Positions 43,520 through 52,396 of a stretch of DNA of 64,000 bases are shown piece by piece. The DNA lies in assembly GCA_944324165.1 (NCBI GenBank), contig CALUVG010000004.1:1-64000 (forward strand). The letters are read 5' to 3'. Position 1 is the stretch's first letter, and every line of letters starts with the position of its first letter. The stretch is from Candidatus Gastranaerophilales bacterium. GTDB taxonomy: Bacteria; Cyanobacteriota; Vampirovibrionia; Gastranaerophilales; Gastranaerophilaceae. The notes under the pieces are model-generated. The model worked only from the letters and a program-made list of their open reading frames with translations. It was not told where the DNA came from and ran no database searches. Position numbers and translations under genes: made by a program.

Positions 43520-43575
43520 ACAGCATGCTGCTAATTTTTTAGTATTTACTTTAATTAAGTGCATGCTGTTTTTTT
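43520..43575 (+). terminator. Terminator of rpoD
   Basis: ACAGCATGC (43520-43528) pairs with GCATGCTGT (43561-43569) across a 32-base loop, followed by a T-run. Confidence 0.55.
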
Positions 43576-43621
43576 ATTTTTGCTATTCACATATTGCCGT
43601 ATTTGTATTATTATACATGAC

Positions 43622-44299
43622 ATGAGACTTATTAATAAGAAAAATTTATGGATTTTTAAAGCACTTGTAAAAGGATTTATGAAATGTCAGGAACCTTTTA
43701 CTCATATTATTGAGATAAACAATAAAGAACTTAAGCCATGTATTTATGTAATGTGGCATTCTGACCAGTTTTGTGTTTATGGTATTGAGGATAAAGCTCA
43801 TCTTAGTGTACTTATTAGCAATTCTATAGATGGTGAAATTGTTGCTTATGCAACAGAATCTATGGGGTTTCGTACAGTAAGAGGCTCTTCCAAGAAAAAA
43901 GGAGCAGTAGAGGCATCCATGCAAATGCTGGAACGTTTGAAAAGCGGAGAATGCGTAGCAATAATGGTTGATGGACCAAGCGGTCCATTGCATGTCGTAA
44001 AAAATGGAGCAATTAAATTGGCTAAACTTTCAGGGGCACCTATTGTTCCGGTTTGCTGGTATTCAGGACAAAAAAATTTCATCCATCTCCCTTCATGGGA
44101 TAAAATGACAACGCCTGTTCTTGATACAAAAATAATTAATTTATATGGTGAGCCTATTTATGTTCCTGCAGATAGTACACCTGAGCAAGATGCTAAATTT
44201 AAACAAGTAATAAAGGAGTCTCTTGAGAATTTACAAAGGAGAATTCCTGATGTTTGGGAGGAGGCTAAGCAAGCCGGCTTATGGAAGAAAAAACATTAA
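43622..44299 (+). CDS. DUF374 / LPLAT-family acyltransferase
   Basis: 225 residues from the ATG at 43622; longer upstream frames are AT-rich and begin in the promoter area. 'MWHSDQF' (H-x-D-type motif), 'SNSIDGEIVAYATESMGFRTVRGSS', 'VAIMVDGPSGPLHVVKNGAIKLAKLSGAPIVPV' match DUF374, a lysophospholipid-acyltransferase-like family that includes Kdo/lipid-A-linked acylation proteins. Likely membrane-associated lipid or glycolipid acyl transfer. A TATTAT box lies seven bases ahead, a weak leaderless candidate. The last 19 bases overlap the nitrilase gene. Confidence 0.85.
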   Translation: MRLINKKNLWIFKALVKGFMKCQEPFTHIIEINNKELKPCIYVMWHSDQFCVYGIEDKAHLSVLISNSIDGEIVAYATESMGFRTVRGSSKKKGAVEASMQMLERLKSGECVAIMVDGPSGPLHVVKNGAIKLAKLSGAPIVPVCWYSGQKNFIHLPSWDKMTTPVLDTKIINLYGEPIYVPADSTPEQDAKFKQVIKESLENLQRRIPDVWEEAKQAGLWKKKH

Positions 44300-45114
44300 A
44301 TATATCTGCTGTTCAAATGTGTGCTGATATAGGAAATAAATATAATAATTTCAAAAAAGTACAGTATCTTGCAGAACGTGATATTAATAATGGAGATGTT
44401 GATGTTATTGTCTTGCCTGAAGTTTGGACTGTAGGGTGGCAGTGTTCAAATTTTATAAAATCTGCGGAACCGGCTGAAACTAATGAAACTTTAGATTTTT
44501 TGTCCGAACTGGCTCGCAAATTTAATGCTTATGTTTTGGGCGGAAGTTATATTGAAAAAAATAACGAACAGTATTTTAATACCTGTCCCGTATTTGACAG
44601 AAACGGTAAACTTGTTGCCAAATATTCCAAAATGCATTTGTATTCGTCATATGGAGCTGATGAAAATAAATATATTACAGCAGGGTATTCTCCTGTGATG
44701 ATTGATATAGACGGAATAAAAACCGGATTGACAATATGTTATGATATCCGTTTCCCTGAAATATTTCGTGCTTATAGAAAAGCAGGGGCTGAACTTTTAA
44801 TAAACATGGCTGCCTGGGGATTGCATAAGCCTATACCGTGGGAAACGTTAACCCGCTGCCGCGCTATCGAAAATCAAGCTTTTATGGTTGCCCTTACTCA
44901 GTCAGGAAAAATAACAGATGACGAATGGAATATAGGACATTCCCGAATTTTTAATTACACCGGTGAAACTATTGTTGAAATTAAAGACCAGAATGAGGGA
45001 GCTATTTCAGCATCACTTGACTTTGCGTTACTTAGAAAATATCGTAAGGAATGTCAGATTATGAATGACATTGCGGAATCTTATGAGGTAAAATATTATG
45101 AAAAAATTCATTAA
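44281..45114 (+). CDS. Carbon-nitrogen hydrolase (nitrilase superfamily, omega-amidase-like)
   Basis: 277 residues. Catalytic Glu-Lys-Cys are E47 ('LPEVW'), K117 ('KMHLYS') and C153 ('CYDIRFPE'). The arrangement and 'FYSPVM..' style segments match omega-amidase/YafV-type branches that deaminate alpha-keto-glutaramate or similar, but exact substrate is not fixed. It overlaps the acyltransferase gene (19 bases) and dacB (17 bases), so all three are co-translated. Confidence 0.85.
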   Translation: MEEKTLNISAVQMCADIGNKYNNFKKVQYLAERDINNGDVDVIVLPEVWTVGWQCSNFIKSAEPAETNETLDFLSELARKFNAYVLGGSYIEKNNEQYFNTCPVFDRNGKLVAKYSKMHLYSSYGADENKYITAGYSPVMIDIDGIKTGLTICYDIRFPEIFRAYRKAGAELLINMAAWGLHKPIPWETLTRCRAIENQAFMVALTQSGKITDDEWNIGHSRIFNYTGETIVEIKDQNEGAISASLDFALLRKYRKECQIMNDIAESYEVKYYEKIH

Positions 45115-46441
45115 TTTTTTATTATTGTTGACATTAGTGCTAATACCACAGGTATCAAATGCTTATTCAGTGGACAAGGCTATTTCTGACTCAGGAATAA
45201 ACAAGGGAGCTGTATCTGTTTCCGTGCGCGATACCGCTACAGGTAAGCCGGTATATCAACTGCATGAAAAAAATCCGCGAATTCCAGCATCTACTTTGAA
45301 AATAATAACTTATACAGCAGCAGTTGATACTCTTGGAAAAGATTTTAAATTTAAAACAGAATTGTATAAAAATACAAATAATCAATTGTATTTAAAGCTG
45401 GCTGCAGATCCTTTTTTAACCTCTAAAGATTTGGAAAACTTGATGGAAGAAGCTGAAAAAAAGAAGATTATAGACCCTAAACAGTTTTTCATTGATGACT
45501 TTGTAATTGACAGTGTCGAATGGGGTGAGGGATGGCAATGGGATGATGAATTAAATCCTTTGATGCCTAAATTCAGTCCTTATAACATTGATGGTAACAT
45601 GTTGAAACTTTTTATAGAACCGACGGTTTCGGGCGCGCCGGCACAATTATATCTTACAACCTTCTATCCGTTGACTTTTATCAATCTGGTAATAACGGGA
45701 AAGGAAAACGATGTAAAATTATCTAAAAAGAACTTTATATCGCCTAATATAATAACTGCGGAAGGAACGGTTGAAAAACAGTTTAGTATGGATATCCCTA
45801 CTAATAATCCTAAAAGATATTTTATATTAAGACTTGAAGAAGCAATTCGTAATGCTCATCTGGAATATTATGGAATGTTTAAGCAGGCAAAAGTCCCGAC
45901 TCAGAATGTGTATAAAGTCGCAAGCATTGAACATGATTTGGACCAGGCTACAGAGGCAATTCTTAAAAAAAGTTCAAATATGACTGCCGAAACTTTATTC
46001 AAGATCGCAGGCGGAAAATATGTTAACAATACCGGATCTATAGAACACGCTGTAGAAATGTTAAATGCTTATTGTAAAAAAAATAAGATAGATGTTTCTG
46101 ATATAAAAATTGTTGATGGAAGCGGAGTCTCAAAAAATAATTTGATGACTGCAGATTTTATGACTAAGTTTCTTGTTAAAGAAGCTAAAAATGAAAATCT
46201 GGTAGAAAATTTGCCAATACCTACAGAAGGTACTCTTGCAAATAGAATGCTTTATTTTAAGGATAAATTAAAGGCTAAAACAGGTACAATGTCAGATGTG
46301 AGTGCGCTGGCAGGATATTTAACAACGCAAAAAGGTAATGTAGTCGCCTTTGATATTATGATTAACGATCCAAAATCATCTTCTTCAGATAAAAAAATGC
46401 TGGAAGAATATATTTTAAGAGCTGTTTACAGTAATTATTAA
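45098..46441 (+). CDS. dacB: D-alanyl-D-alanine carboxypeptidase / endopeptidase, PBP4 (DacB) type
   Basis: 447 residues with a Sec signal peptide cleaved near 'SNA' (20-22). PBP4-type serine peptidase: S65-T-L-K68 is SxxK, 'SSNMTAE' is SxN, and 'KAKTGTMSD' is KTG. It trims peptidoglycan stem peptides or crosslinks in the periplasm. GAGGT site 10 bases before ATG. Fits with the neighbouring envelope genes. Confidence 0.93.
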   Translation: MKKFINFLLLLTLVLIPQVSNAYSVDKAISDSGINKGAVSVSVRDTATGKPVYQLHEKNPRIPASTLKIITYTAAVDTLGKDFKFKTELYKNTNNQLYLKLAADPFLTSKDLENLMEEAEKKKIIDPKQFFIDDFVIDSVEWGEGWQWDDELNPLMPKFSPYNIDGNMLKLFIEPTVSGAPAQLYLTTFYPLTFINLVITGKENDVKLSKKNFISPNIITAEGTVEKQFSMDIPTNNPKRYFILRLEEAIRNAHLEYYGMFKQAKVPTQNVYKVASIEHDLDQATEAILKKSSNMTAETLFKIAGGKYVNNTGSIEHAVEMLNAYCKKNKIDVSDIKIVDGSGVSKNNLMTADFMTKFLVKEAKNENLVENLPIPTEGTLANRMLYFKDKLKAKTGTMSDVSALAGYLTTQKGNVVAFDIMINDPKSSSSDKKMLEEYILRAVYSNY

Positions 46442-46505
46442 AAAATGGTAACATTTCGAAAAAAAATGAAACACATGTTATACTAATTGTAAAAAGGAAA
46501 AACTA

Positions 46506-47363
46506 ATGGAACCAATTGTAAGTATAATAACACCTACCCATAATATTGTTGAAAAAGGGCAAACAGATGATTTTAATCTGCTTATCTCTTTAATAGATCG
46601 TCAAACCTATCCCAAAATTGAACATGTAATCGTTGATAATGCATCTAATGATGGAACAACAGAGTTATTAAAAAATTACAAAAATAAAGGATATCTGAAT
46701 TTTTACTCAGAAAGAGACAATGGCAAATATGCTGCATATAACAAAGGAATAATGCGTTCAAAGGGAAAATATATTTCTTTTGTTAGTTGTGATGATTTCT
46801 ATCATGATATAACCGCTATTACGGATGTTGTTAATTTGATGGAAGCTGAACAGGCTGATTTTTGTTATTCTGCAGCGTATTGCAGACATCCTGAAGGATT
46901 TGTTTTTGCTTTTGAACCATCAATATATAATGTATTTCAGGTAATGCCTTGCGCGCGTCAGGGCATATTTTTCAAAAAATCCGTTCTTGAAAAAGAAGGA
47001 TATTTTGACGAAAAATTTAAAATTATGTCAGATTTTGATTTGATAATTCGGCTTATGATGAAAAAATATAAAGGTGTTCAGTTCCCTGGTAATTTTACAA
47101 CGTATAAGCTGGGAGAAAAAGCCTACGCTAATCAGGAAAGATGCACTGAAGAAACTAAGCTTATTTATCTGAAAAATTATCGTCAGCTTTGTCCGCTTAA
47201 TAATGAAACTCTTGAGTATATGGTACAGGTATCAGAATTTCCAAAACAATTACTTGAAAAACTTGCACAATTTTTTCCGCCTCAAGATAAAGATTATTTT
47301 ATGGAAACCTGTGAACAAATGCATAAATTGCGTGTCGATGCAATGAAACAAAATCGGCAGTAA
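46506..47363 (+). CDS. Family 2 glycosyltransferase
   Basis: 285 residues, GT-A fold: 'VSIITPTHN' start, 'VDNASNDGTTELL', the 'SERDNGKYAAYNKGI' and D-x-D-like 'SCDDFYHD', then 'GIFFKKSVLEKEGYFDEKFKIMSDFDL'. It resembles glycosyltransferases adding sugars to cell-surface glycans. Single cytosolic domain, no membrane helix. AAGGA site. Flanked by dacB and an oxidoreductase. Confidence 0.92.
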   Translation: MEPIVSIITPTHNIVEKGQTDDFNLLISLIDRQTYPKIEHVIVDNASNDGTTELLKNYKNKGYLNFYSERDNGKYAAYNKGIMRSKGKYISFVSCDDFYHDITAITDVVNLMEAEQADFCYSAAYCRHPEGFVFAFEPSIYNVFQVMPCARQGIFFKKSVLEKEGYFDEKFKIMSDFDLIIRLMMKKYKGVQFPGNFTTYKLGEKAYANQERCTEETKLIYLKNYRQLCPLNNETLEYMVQVSEFPKQLLEKLAQFFPPQDKDYFMETCEQMHKLRVDAMKQNRQ

Positions 47364-47445
47364 TTTACAATAATATTTGCAAATATTGATTTTATCGTAT
47401 TATAATAGAATTAACATGATATATAGAAAGTTAGGGATATAAAAA

Positions 47446-48444
47446 ATGACTCAACAAAGAATTGCAGTAATAGGATGTGGTGTATGGGGACGAAATATCG
47501 TAAGAAATTTCTATAACCTTAATGCACTTGATACAGTTTGTGATATAGATGATGAGAATTTGAAAAAAGTTACAGAACAATATCCCGGTGTAAAAGTAAC
47601 AAAAGACTTTCATGACATTATAAATAATAAGGAAATAACAGGTGTTGTTGTTGTAACTCCAAGTCATACTCATTATAAAATGGTTAAGGCGATGCTTGAG
47701 GCAGGTAAACATGTGTATGTTGAAAAACCTATATCAACAGTTGCGCAGGAAGCTAAAGACTTAATGGAGTTGGCAAATACAAAAGGACTTGTTTTGATGG
47801 TGGGGCACTTGCTGCTTTATCACCCTGCAGTTAACCGTTTAAAAATGTTGATAGAAGAAGGCGTACTCGGCGATATTGTTTATGCACAAAGTGATCGTTT
47901 AAATGTGAATTATTTTAAAAATGACAGAAGTGTTATGTGGGATTTGGCTCCGCATGATGTATCAATGATCAGTTATGTCACGGGCAAAGCTCCTGTTCGT
48001 GTAATAAGTGCCGTCGGCTGTTCTACGGATAAAAACGAAATTATGGATATTACACACATAGGTATTGAGTTTGAAGATGGTGTTATAGGGCATATATCTG
48101 ACAGCTGGATAACCCCGCGTAAGCATGTCACATTGCTTGTTCGTGGTACAAAAGCTACCGCTATTCTGGATGATACTTTACCTGAGCATAAACTGGTTAT
48201 TTTTGATAATTTTGTTGCAGCTAATACTCAAAATATAGAATTAGATTATCTTGAAATTGAACCTTTAAAACTTGAATGCCAGCATTTTATAAGCTGTTGC
48301 GAAAAAGGTCAAAAAGCGCGTTCCGACGGTGAAAACGGTTATACGGTTGTAAGTATTTTGGAACAGGCTGAAAAAATTATGCTGGGAGAAAAAGTAAAAA
48401 AACTTGACGAAATTAATTTTGCTCTGTCAAGAACAAAAAAATAA
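47446..48444 (+). CDS. Gfo/Idh/MocA family oxidoreductase
   Basis: 332 residues. N-terminal Rossmann with 'IGCGVWGRNIVRNF' and 'VVTPSHTHY', 'GKHVYVEKPIS' (catalytic Lys), and the C-terminal alpha/beta domain including 'WDLAPHDVSMI'. This family reduces or epimerises sugars, often for nucleotide-sugar synthesis. Next to a glycosyltransferase it probably makes an activated sugar. AGGGA site. Confidence 0.92.
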   Translation: MTQQRIAVIGCGVWGRNIVRNFYNLNALDTVCDIDDENLKKVTEQYPGVKVTKDFHDIINNKEITGVVVVTPSHTHYKMVKAMLEAGKHVYVEKPISTVAQEAKDLMELANTKGLVLMVGHLLLYHPAVNRLKMLIEEGVLGDIVYAQSDRLNVNYFKNDRSVMWDLAPHDVSMISYVTGKAPVRVISAVGCSTDKNEIMDITHIGIEFEDGVIGHISDSWITPRKHVTLLVRGTKATAILDDTLPEHKLVIFDNFVAANTQNIELDYLEIEPLKLECQHFISCCEKGQKARSDGENGYTVVSILEQAEKIMLGEKVKKLDEINFALSRTKK

Positions 48445-48484
48445 CTTCGTCTGATAAAAAATCAGATTTAGGGAGACATTAAAA

Positions 48485-49090
48485 ATGGCAAATTTTATTT
48501 CAATATTTAGAATTTTTGTTGCATTGTTTGCAATAGCACTGCTTTACGTAAGAACAACCTGGGCTTATATGCTGGCATTAATTCTTACAGTAATTGCTTT
48601 TGCTCTTGATGGTGTGGACGGATATGTGGCACGTAAATTCAATGAGTCCTCAGATTTAGGCTCAGTACTTGATATAATGGGGGATCGTATTGTAGAAGCG
48701 TCATACTGGATTGTTTTTGCGGTTATGGGCTGGATAAGTATTTTATTTCCGCTTATTTGTGTATTTAGAGCATTTACAACAGACAGTTTAAGAAGTGTCG
48801 CTTTATCAAAAGGTTATACTGCATTCGGTGCAAAAAGTATGCAAAAAAGTAAACTGGGATATTTTATTTGCTCATCAAAATTTATGAGAATAAGTTATGC
48901 CGTTGCAAAAGTTGTGGCTTTCTTCTTCCTTATTATTGCAAACACACCGGGGATTGAGTTCTGGAAACACATAGGAACTTTTCATGCAATAACAATGTTT
49001 TTTGCGTGGGCTGCAATAATTTTCTGTGTTGTGCGCGCTATACCAGTAGTTGTTGAAAGCAAAAGTTTATTTGAGAAAGCTAATCAATAA
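48485..49090 (+). CDS. CDP-alcohol phosphatidyltransferase-family membrane protein
   Basis: 201 residues, about six membrane helices. The CDP-alcohol signature is complete: D45-G46-x2-A49-R50-x8-G59-x3-D63-x3-D67. It transfers a phosphatidyl/phospho-alcohol group; it may make phosphatidylglycerol phosphate or another lipid, but the acceptor cannot be read off. GGGAGA site. Its stop overlaps the trmL start (TAATG). Confidence 0.9.
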   Translation: MANFISIFRIFVALFAIALLYVRTTWAYMLALILTVIAFALDGVDGYVARKFNESSDLGSVLDIMGDRIVEASYWIVFAVMGWISILFPLICVFRAFTTDSLRSVALSKGYTAFGAKSMQKSKLGYFICSSKFMRISYAVAKVVAFFFLIIANTPGIEFWKHIGTFHAITMFFAWAAIIFCVVRAIPVVVESKSLFEKANQ

Positions 49091-49539
49091 TGTCAAAAAT
49101 AAACATTGTACTATATGAACCCGAAATTCCTCAAAACACAGGCAACATAGCTCGTCTTTGTGCCTGTACAGGGGCGAGTTTATATCTGGTTGGAAAATTA
49201 GGCTTTTCTCTTTCAAGTAAATATACAAAGCGGGCAGGATTAGACTACTGGGATAGTGTCGACCTGCACAAAATTGATACAATGGATGAATTGCTTGACG
49301 AAAATAAAAATGCTAATTTTTATTATCTGACGACAAAAACAAAACGTGTCTATACAGATATTAAATTTCAAGAGGGTGATTTCATTGTGTTTGGTCCCGA
49401 GACCAGAGGTCTTCCGGAAAAATATGTTAAGTCAGAAACAGCACTTACAATTCCGATGAAAGAAGGACAAAGAAGTTTAAATCTTTCAAATTCAGTTGCT
49501 ATTGTAACTTATGAGGTAATAAGACAAAATGGATTATAA
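49090..49539 (+). CDS. trmL: tRNA (cytidine34-2'-O)-methyltransferase TrmL
   Basis: 149 residues, SPOUT class. 'LYEPEIPQNTGNIARLC' start, 'LDYWDSVDLH', and the knot segment 'FGPETRGLP..LTIPMKEGQRSLNLSNSVAIVTYE' are TrmL hallmarks. Methylates the wobble nucleotide of tRNA-Leu isoacceptors. It overlaps the CDP-alcohol gene by one base and nnrD by 11. Confidence 0.95.
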   Translation: MSKINIVLYEPEIPQNTGNIARLCACTGASLYLVGKLGFSLSSKYTKRAGLDYWDSVDLHKIDTMDELLDENKNANFYYLTTKTKRVYTDIKFQEGDFIVFGPETRGLPEKYVKSETALTIPMKEGQRSLNLSNSVAIVTYEVIRQNGL

Positions 49540-50335
49540 ATTACCGCAGCTGCCAAAGCGTGATTTAAATTCCAATAAGGGAACATTCGGTAAAATATTA
49601 AATATTGCCGGATCAAAATACATGCCGGGTGCTGCGTATATTTCATCTATATCAGCAATGACTGCAGGGTGCGGACTTGTATGTCTGATGAGTGAGGAAA
49701 GTGTAATACAGGCTGTTTCAGCGCAAACTTCGATTATAACATTTGCGCCGCTAACAGAGATGTTAGAACGTCTGCAAGTCTTTGATGTTCTTCTTATTGG
49801 CTGCGGTCTGTCGACTTCAGAAAGTGCAGAAAAAATTTTTGAAAAAGCAATATGTAATTCCAAAATTCCGACAATTATAGATGCAGACGGGTTAAATATT
49901 CTCTCTAAAATTAAAATTACTTCGCCGGCGTCAGCTATTTTAACTCCGCATCCACTTGAGGCAGCAAGACTTTTGCATACAGATTTAGAAAAAATACTAG
50001 CAGACAGAGAAAAAGCTGCAAAAGAAATATCTAAAAATTATAATTGTATTACCGTCTTAAAATCGCATGAAACAATAGTTACTGATGGAGTGAATGTATA
50101 CAAAAACACGACAGAAACATCAGCCCTGGCTAAAGGCGGCAGCGGGGATGTGCTGGCTGGGGTAATAGCAAGCTTTGTAGCTCAGGAGCTTAATCTTTTT
50201 GATGCGGCTGCTCTTGGTGTTCATTTACATGGACTTAGCGGAGATTTGGCAGCAAAAAACCTGACTGAATATTGCGTTACGGCAAATGATACAATCAGGT
50301 TTCTTCCTAATGCTTTTATGAATTATGCTAAATAA
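49529..50335 (+). CDS. nnrD: ADP/ATP-dependent NAD(P)H-hydrate dehydratase
   Basis: 268 residues. Repairs NAD(P)HX. 'GKILNIAGSKYMPGAAYISS', 'TIIDADGLNIL', 'ILTPHPLEAARL' and 'LAKGGSGDVLAGVIASF' are the ribokinase-fold CARKD signatures. The usual NnrE epimerase half is absent, so it is a stand-alone dehydratase. Convergent with and overlapping the F-x-G gene by 13 bases. Confidence 0.95.
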   Translation: MDYKLPQLPKRDLNSNKGTFGKILNIAGSKYMPGAAYISSISAMTAGCGLVCLMSEESVIQAVSAQTSIITFAPLTEMLERLQVFDVLLIGCGLSTSESAEKIFEKAICNSKIPTIIDADGLNILSKIKITSPASAILTPHPLEAARLLHTDLEKILADREKAAKEISKNYNCITVLKSHETIVTDGVNVYKNTTETSALAKGGSGDVLAGVIASFVAQELNLFDAAALGVHLHGLSGDLAAKNLTEYCVTANDTIRFLPNAFMNYAK

Positions 50336-50607
50336 TCAATTTTTCCTGTTACAACTTTAGTTTCAGGTGTACCATGTGATACAGCATAAGAATTTGCTCT
50401 GGCTACAAGTTCATCATCCACTTTTTTGTTAATTTTAGCTACATCATCAATTGGCATTCTGGAAATAGCCGGAGCTTCGTTTTGAAATTTATTAACTACC
50501 GGTTTAATTATTTGTTGTCTGCTTTGAGCAAATGATTCCATAGCATCAGTTGCGATTTTAATACCTTTTTGAGCAGGATTTCCTGTGAATTGTACATTGT
50601 TAATCAT
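50323..50607 (-). CDS. Small hypothetical protein with N-terminal F-x-G motif
   Basis: 94 residues. M-I-N-N-V-Q-F7-T-G9-N: the F-x-G motif lies almost at the start, so here it is not preceded by a long leader. The rest is polar with two predicted helices and an Asp/Ala/Val C-terminus. No known domain. AAGGAG site upstream. Confidence 0.65.
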   Translation of the reverse strand: MINNVQFTGNPAQKGIKIATDAMESFAQSRQQIIKPVVNKFQNEAPAISRMPIDDVAKINKKVDDELVARANSYAVSHGTPETKVVTGKIDYLA

Positions 50608-50726
50608 GTTTTAAGTGTCTCCTTTTTAGTTACATATTATTTATAACTCATAAATAATTTTTTTGCCAGTAAAACAGTTAAATTTGACAAATCTTAATAT
50701 AAAAAATAATAGTACAACATAATAAT

Positions 50727-51860
50727 TTAGCAATTAGCCACTTTACCAAGTACAACTCTTTTTGAGGCACCGGTACAAGAAGGTAAATTACAAGGAATTC
50801 CATAATAGTTGCAATATCCTAAAAGTGCAAATGCCATGACTTCTTTGAAATTATTGGAAATGCCGTAATCATCATGCGTTTTGAGGTTTACATGTTTGGG
50901 TAAATAGTGACGCAGATATTTCATTAATGTAGGATTATAGGCTCCTCCGCCTCCAATAATTACTTCTTCAATATTCATTTGCGGATAAATAAATCTTTCA
51001 TACGATAGTGCTATGGATTTTGCAGTCAAGGCTGTTACAGTTGCCATGATGTCTTTTGGATCTTTAGGACCAAACTTTAAGGCATTTTCAATATATTGTG
51101 GAGAAAAATATTCACGACCTGTTGTTTTAGGCGGATTTTTAAAATAATATTCATCCTGCAAAAGACATTCCAGCCAGCTTTCAGAAATTGTTCCTTCATT
51201 TGCAAGAGCCCCATCTTTATCAAATTGCATGTCGAAAAACTTATTTGCACAATAATCTATCATTATATTGCCCAGTCCGGTATCAAATCCAAAAGTGTCA
51301 TTTTCTCTTGATACAACCGTTACATTAGAGATGCCGCCTATATTTTGGATGCAAACATTTTTTTTCAATGGTTTGAACCATTTTTCGTCGGCAAAACATA
51401 CAAGTGGGGCACCATCCCCGCCAGCCGCAATATCAGCTTCTCTAAAATTTGAAATAACCATACAGCCTGTTTCTTCAGCAATAATTGCACTTTCACCGAT
51501 TTGTAAAGTGCTTTTTAGGCTAATACCATCAAGTTTGTCTTCTTGAGGAAAATGAAATATTGTTTGTCCGTGACTTGCAATAAGATCAGGTTTTTCATGT
51601 TCTGATATTAAAATTTTGCATGCATCGGCAAAACAGCGTCCTACTGCAAAATTCATCTGGCAAACATCTTGAATATCTGCATTTCCGTTAAATAAATTAA
51701 ATATTTTGGCTCGAATATGTTCCGGATATTTATAGTTTATACCTGTTATTAACTTGCAGGACAAATCAGGATAAACTTCACATAATCCTGCATCAATACT
51801 ATCACATGATGTTCCGGACATCAAACCTATAATTTTTTTAGGTTCTAATTGATCGTGCAT
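50727..51860 (-). CDS. anmK: Anhydro-N-acetylmuramic acid kinase
   Basis: 377 residues, ASKHA fold. 'GLMSGTSCDSIDAG' (phosphate 1), 'SHGQTIFHFPQ', 'GGISNVTV', 'FDTGLGNIMID' and 'IGGGGAYNP' are conserved. It phosphorylates and opens 1,6-anhydroMurNAc to MurNAc-6-P in cell-wall recycling, in line with a peptidoglycan-rich envelope (MurT, DacB, LCP). ATG six bases after TATAAT, no Shine-Dalgarno. Confidence 0.96.
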   Translation of the reverse strand: MHDQLEPKKIIGLMSGTSCDSIDAGLCEVYPDLSCKLITGINYKYPEHIRAKIFNLFNGNADIQDVCQMNFAVGRCFADACKILISEHEKPDLIASHGQTIFHFPQEDKLDGISLKSTLQIGESAIIAEETGCMVISNFREADIAAGGDGAPLVCFADEKWFKPLKKNVCIQNIGGISNVTVVSRENDTFGFDTGLGNIMIDYCANKFFDMQFDKDGALANEGTISESWLECLLQDEYYFKNPPKTTGREYFSPQYIENALKFGPKDPKDIMATVTALTAKSIALSYERFIYPQMNIEEVIIGGGGAYNPTLMKYLRHYLPKHVNLKTHDDYGISNNFKEVMAFALLGYCNYYGIPCNLPSCTGASKRVVLGKVANC

Positions 51861-51872
51861 GATTATATTATA
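51861..51872 (-). promoter_or_regulatory. -10 box 6 nt before anmK ATG (leaderless)
   Basis: TATAAT-ATAATC-ATG. It lies directly after the T-run of the terminator at 51874-51903. Confidence 0.6.
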
Positions 51873-51873
51873 T

Positions 51874-51903
51874 AAAAAAGCCTGCTATATAGCAAGCTTT
51901 TTA
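51874..51903 (-). terminator. Intrinsic terminator of the candidate ncRNA
   Basis: AAAAAGCTTGCTA / TAGCAGGCTTTTT stem with a tight loop (one G-U pair), followed on the minus strand by TTTTTT. It lies between the candidate RNA and anmK's own promoter. Confidence 0.75.
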
Positions 51904-52137
51904 CTTAAATTTTAAACTATAACCCGAGAACAATAAACTGTAAATTTTAAATCTCTCCCAAAATATCGAAAGTCATAAAAATCCCTAATCAACTTCCCGC
52001 TATTACCTTAAATCCTTTTTGTTTCTCTCCGCAATTATTGTTACAATCGGATGTTTATGCCATCACCTCTTTTTCTTTAATACTCTTTCATCCGGCAGCC
52101 GTTAATCCAGTCATATTCTGAACTTCCGTTCCCTACA
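51874..52137 (-). ncRNA. Candidate orphan non-coding RNA (~265 nt)
   Basis: On the minus strand, -35 TTGTCA (52172-52167), a 17-bp spacer and -10 TACATT (52149-52144) point to a start near 52137. The transcript would end at the terminator at 51903-51874. No open frame of useful length lies within. The strand is purine/G-rich compared with neighbouring intergenic DNA, and GGATG...CATCC and CCG...CGG pairs suggest secondary structure. Not 4.5S, tmRNA or RNase P by eye. 6S-like or a regulatory leader that terminates before anmK remain possible. Confidence 0.45.
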
Positions 52138-52396
52138 TTCTTAAATGTAAAACTAAGTTAAATATTTGACAAGTTAAAAAAAGTAAAATAAAATTTACAA
52201 TTGCCCATACCCCTTATAATCTATGGTCAAAATCCAAGTTCTTAAAACTTAATGAAGAAAATTTAATGAAATAAAGTAAAAATTCGTCTGTTTTTATTTG
52301 ACATTGATTATTTTAAGGAATAAAAAATACACATGCTAATCTCTTAACAATTTTACAAATAAAATTATTTTTTGTTATAATATAGTTGGTGATACT
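52138..52396. other. AT-rich intergenic stretch upstream of the WYL regulators
   Basis: About 260 bases without a gene. It holds the ncRNA promoter and a plus-strand TTGACA-N17-TAAAAA at ~52299-52327. Closer to the WYL gene lie TTTACA at 52353-52358 and TATAAT at 52377-52382. No repeats or structured element stand out. Confidence 0.5.
52144..52172 (-). promoter_or_regulatory. Sigma-70 promoter of the candidate ncRNA
   Basis: TTGTCA-N17-TACATT on the minus strand. Confidence 0.55.

Noticed and set aside
43559-43621. N-terminal extension of the LPLAT protein beginning at 43559
   Set aside because: The extension runs over the rpoD terminator and AT-rich promoter DNA and reads as a hydrophobic string without a ribosome site.
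51904-52137. Small protein gene in the candidate ncRNA
   Set aside because: Frames on the minus strand close after a few codons; none has a usable start and length.
51874-52137. SRP RNA, RNase P RNA or tmRNA
   Set aside because: The conserved cores of these RNAs (for example the 4.5S GGAAGCAGCC-type tetraloop region or the RNase P GAGGAAAGUCC element) are not present.
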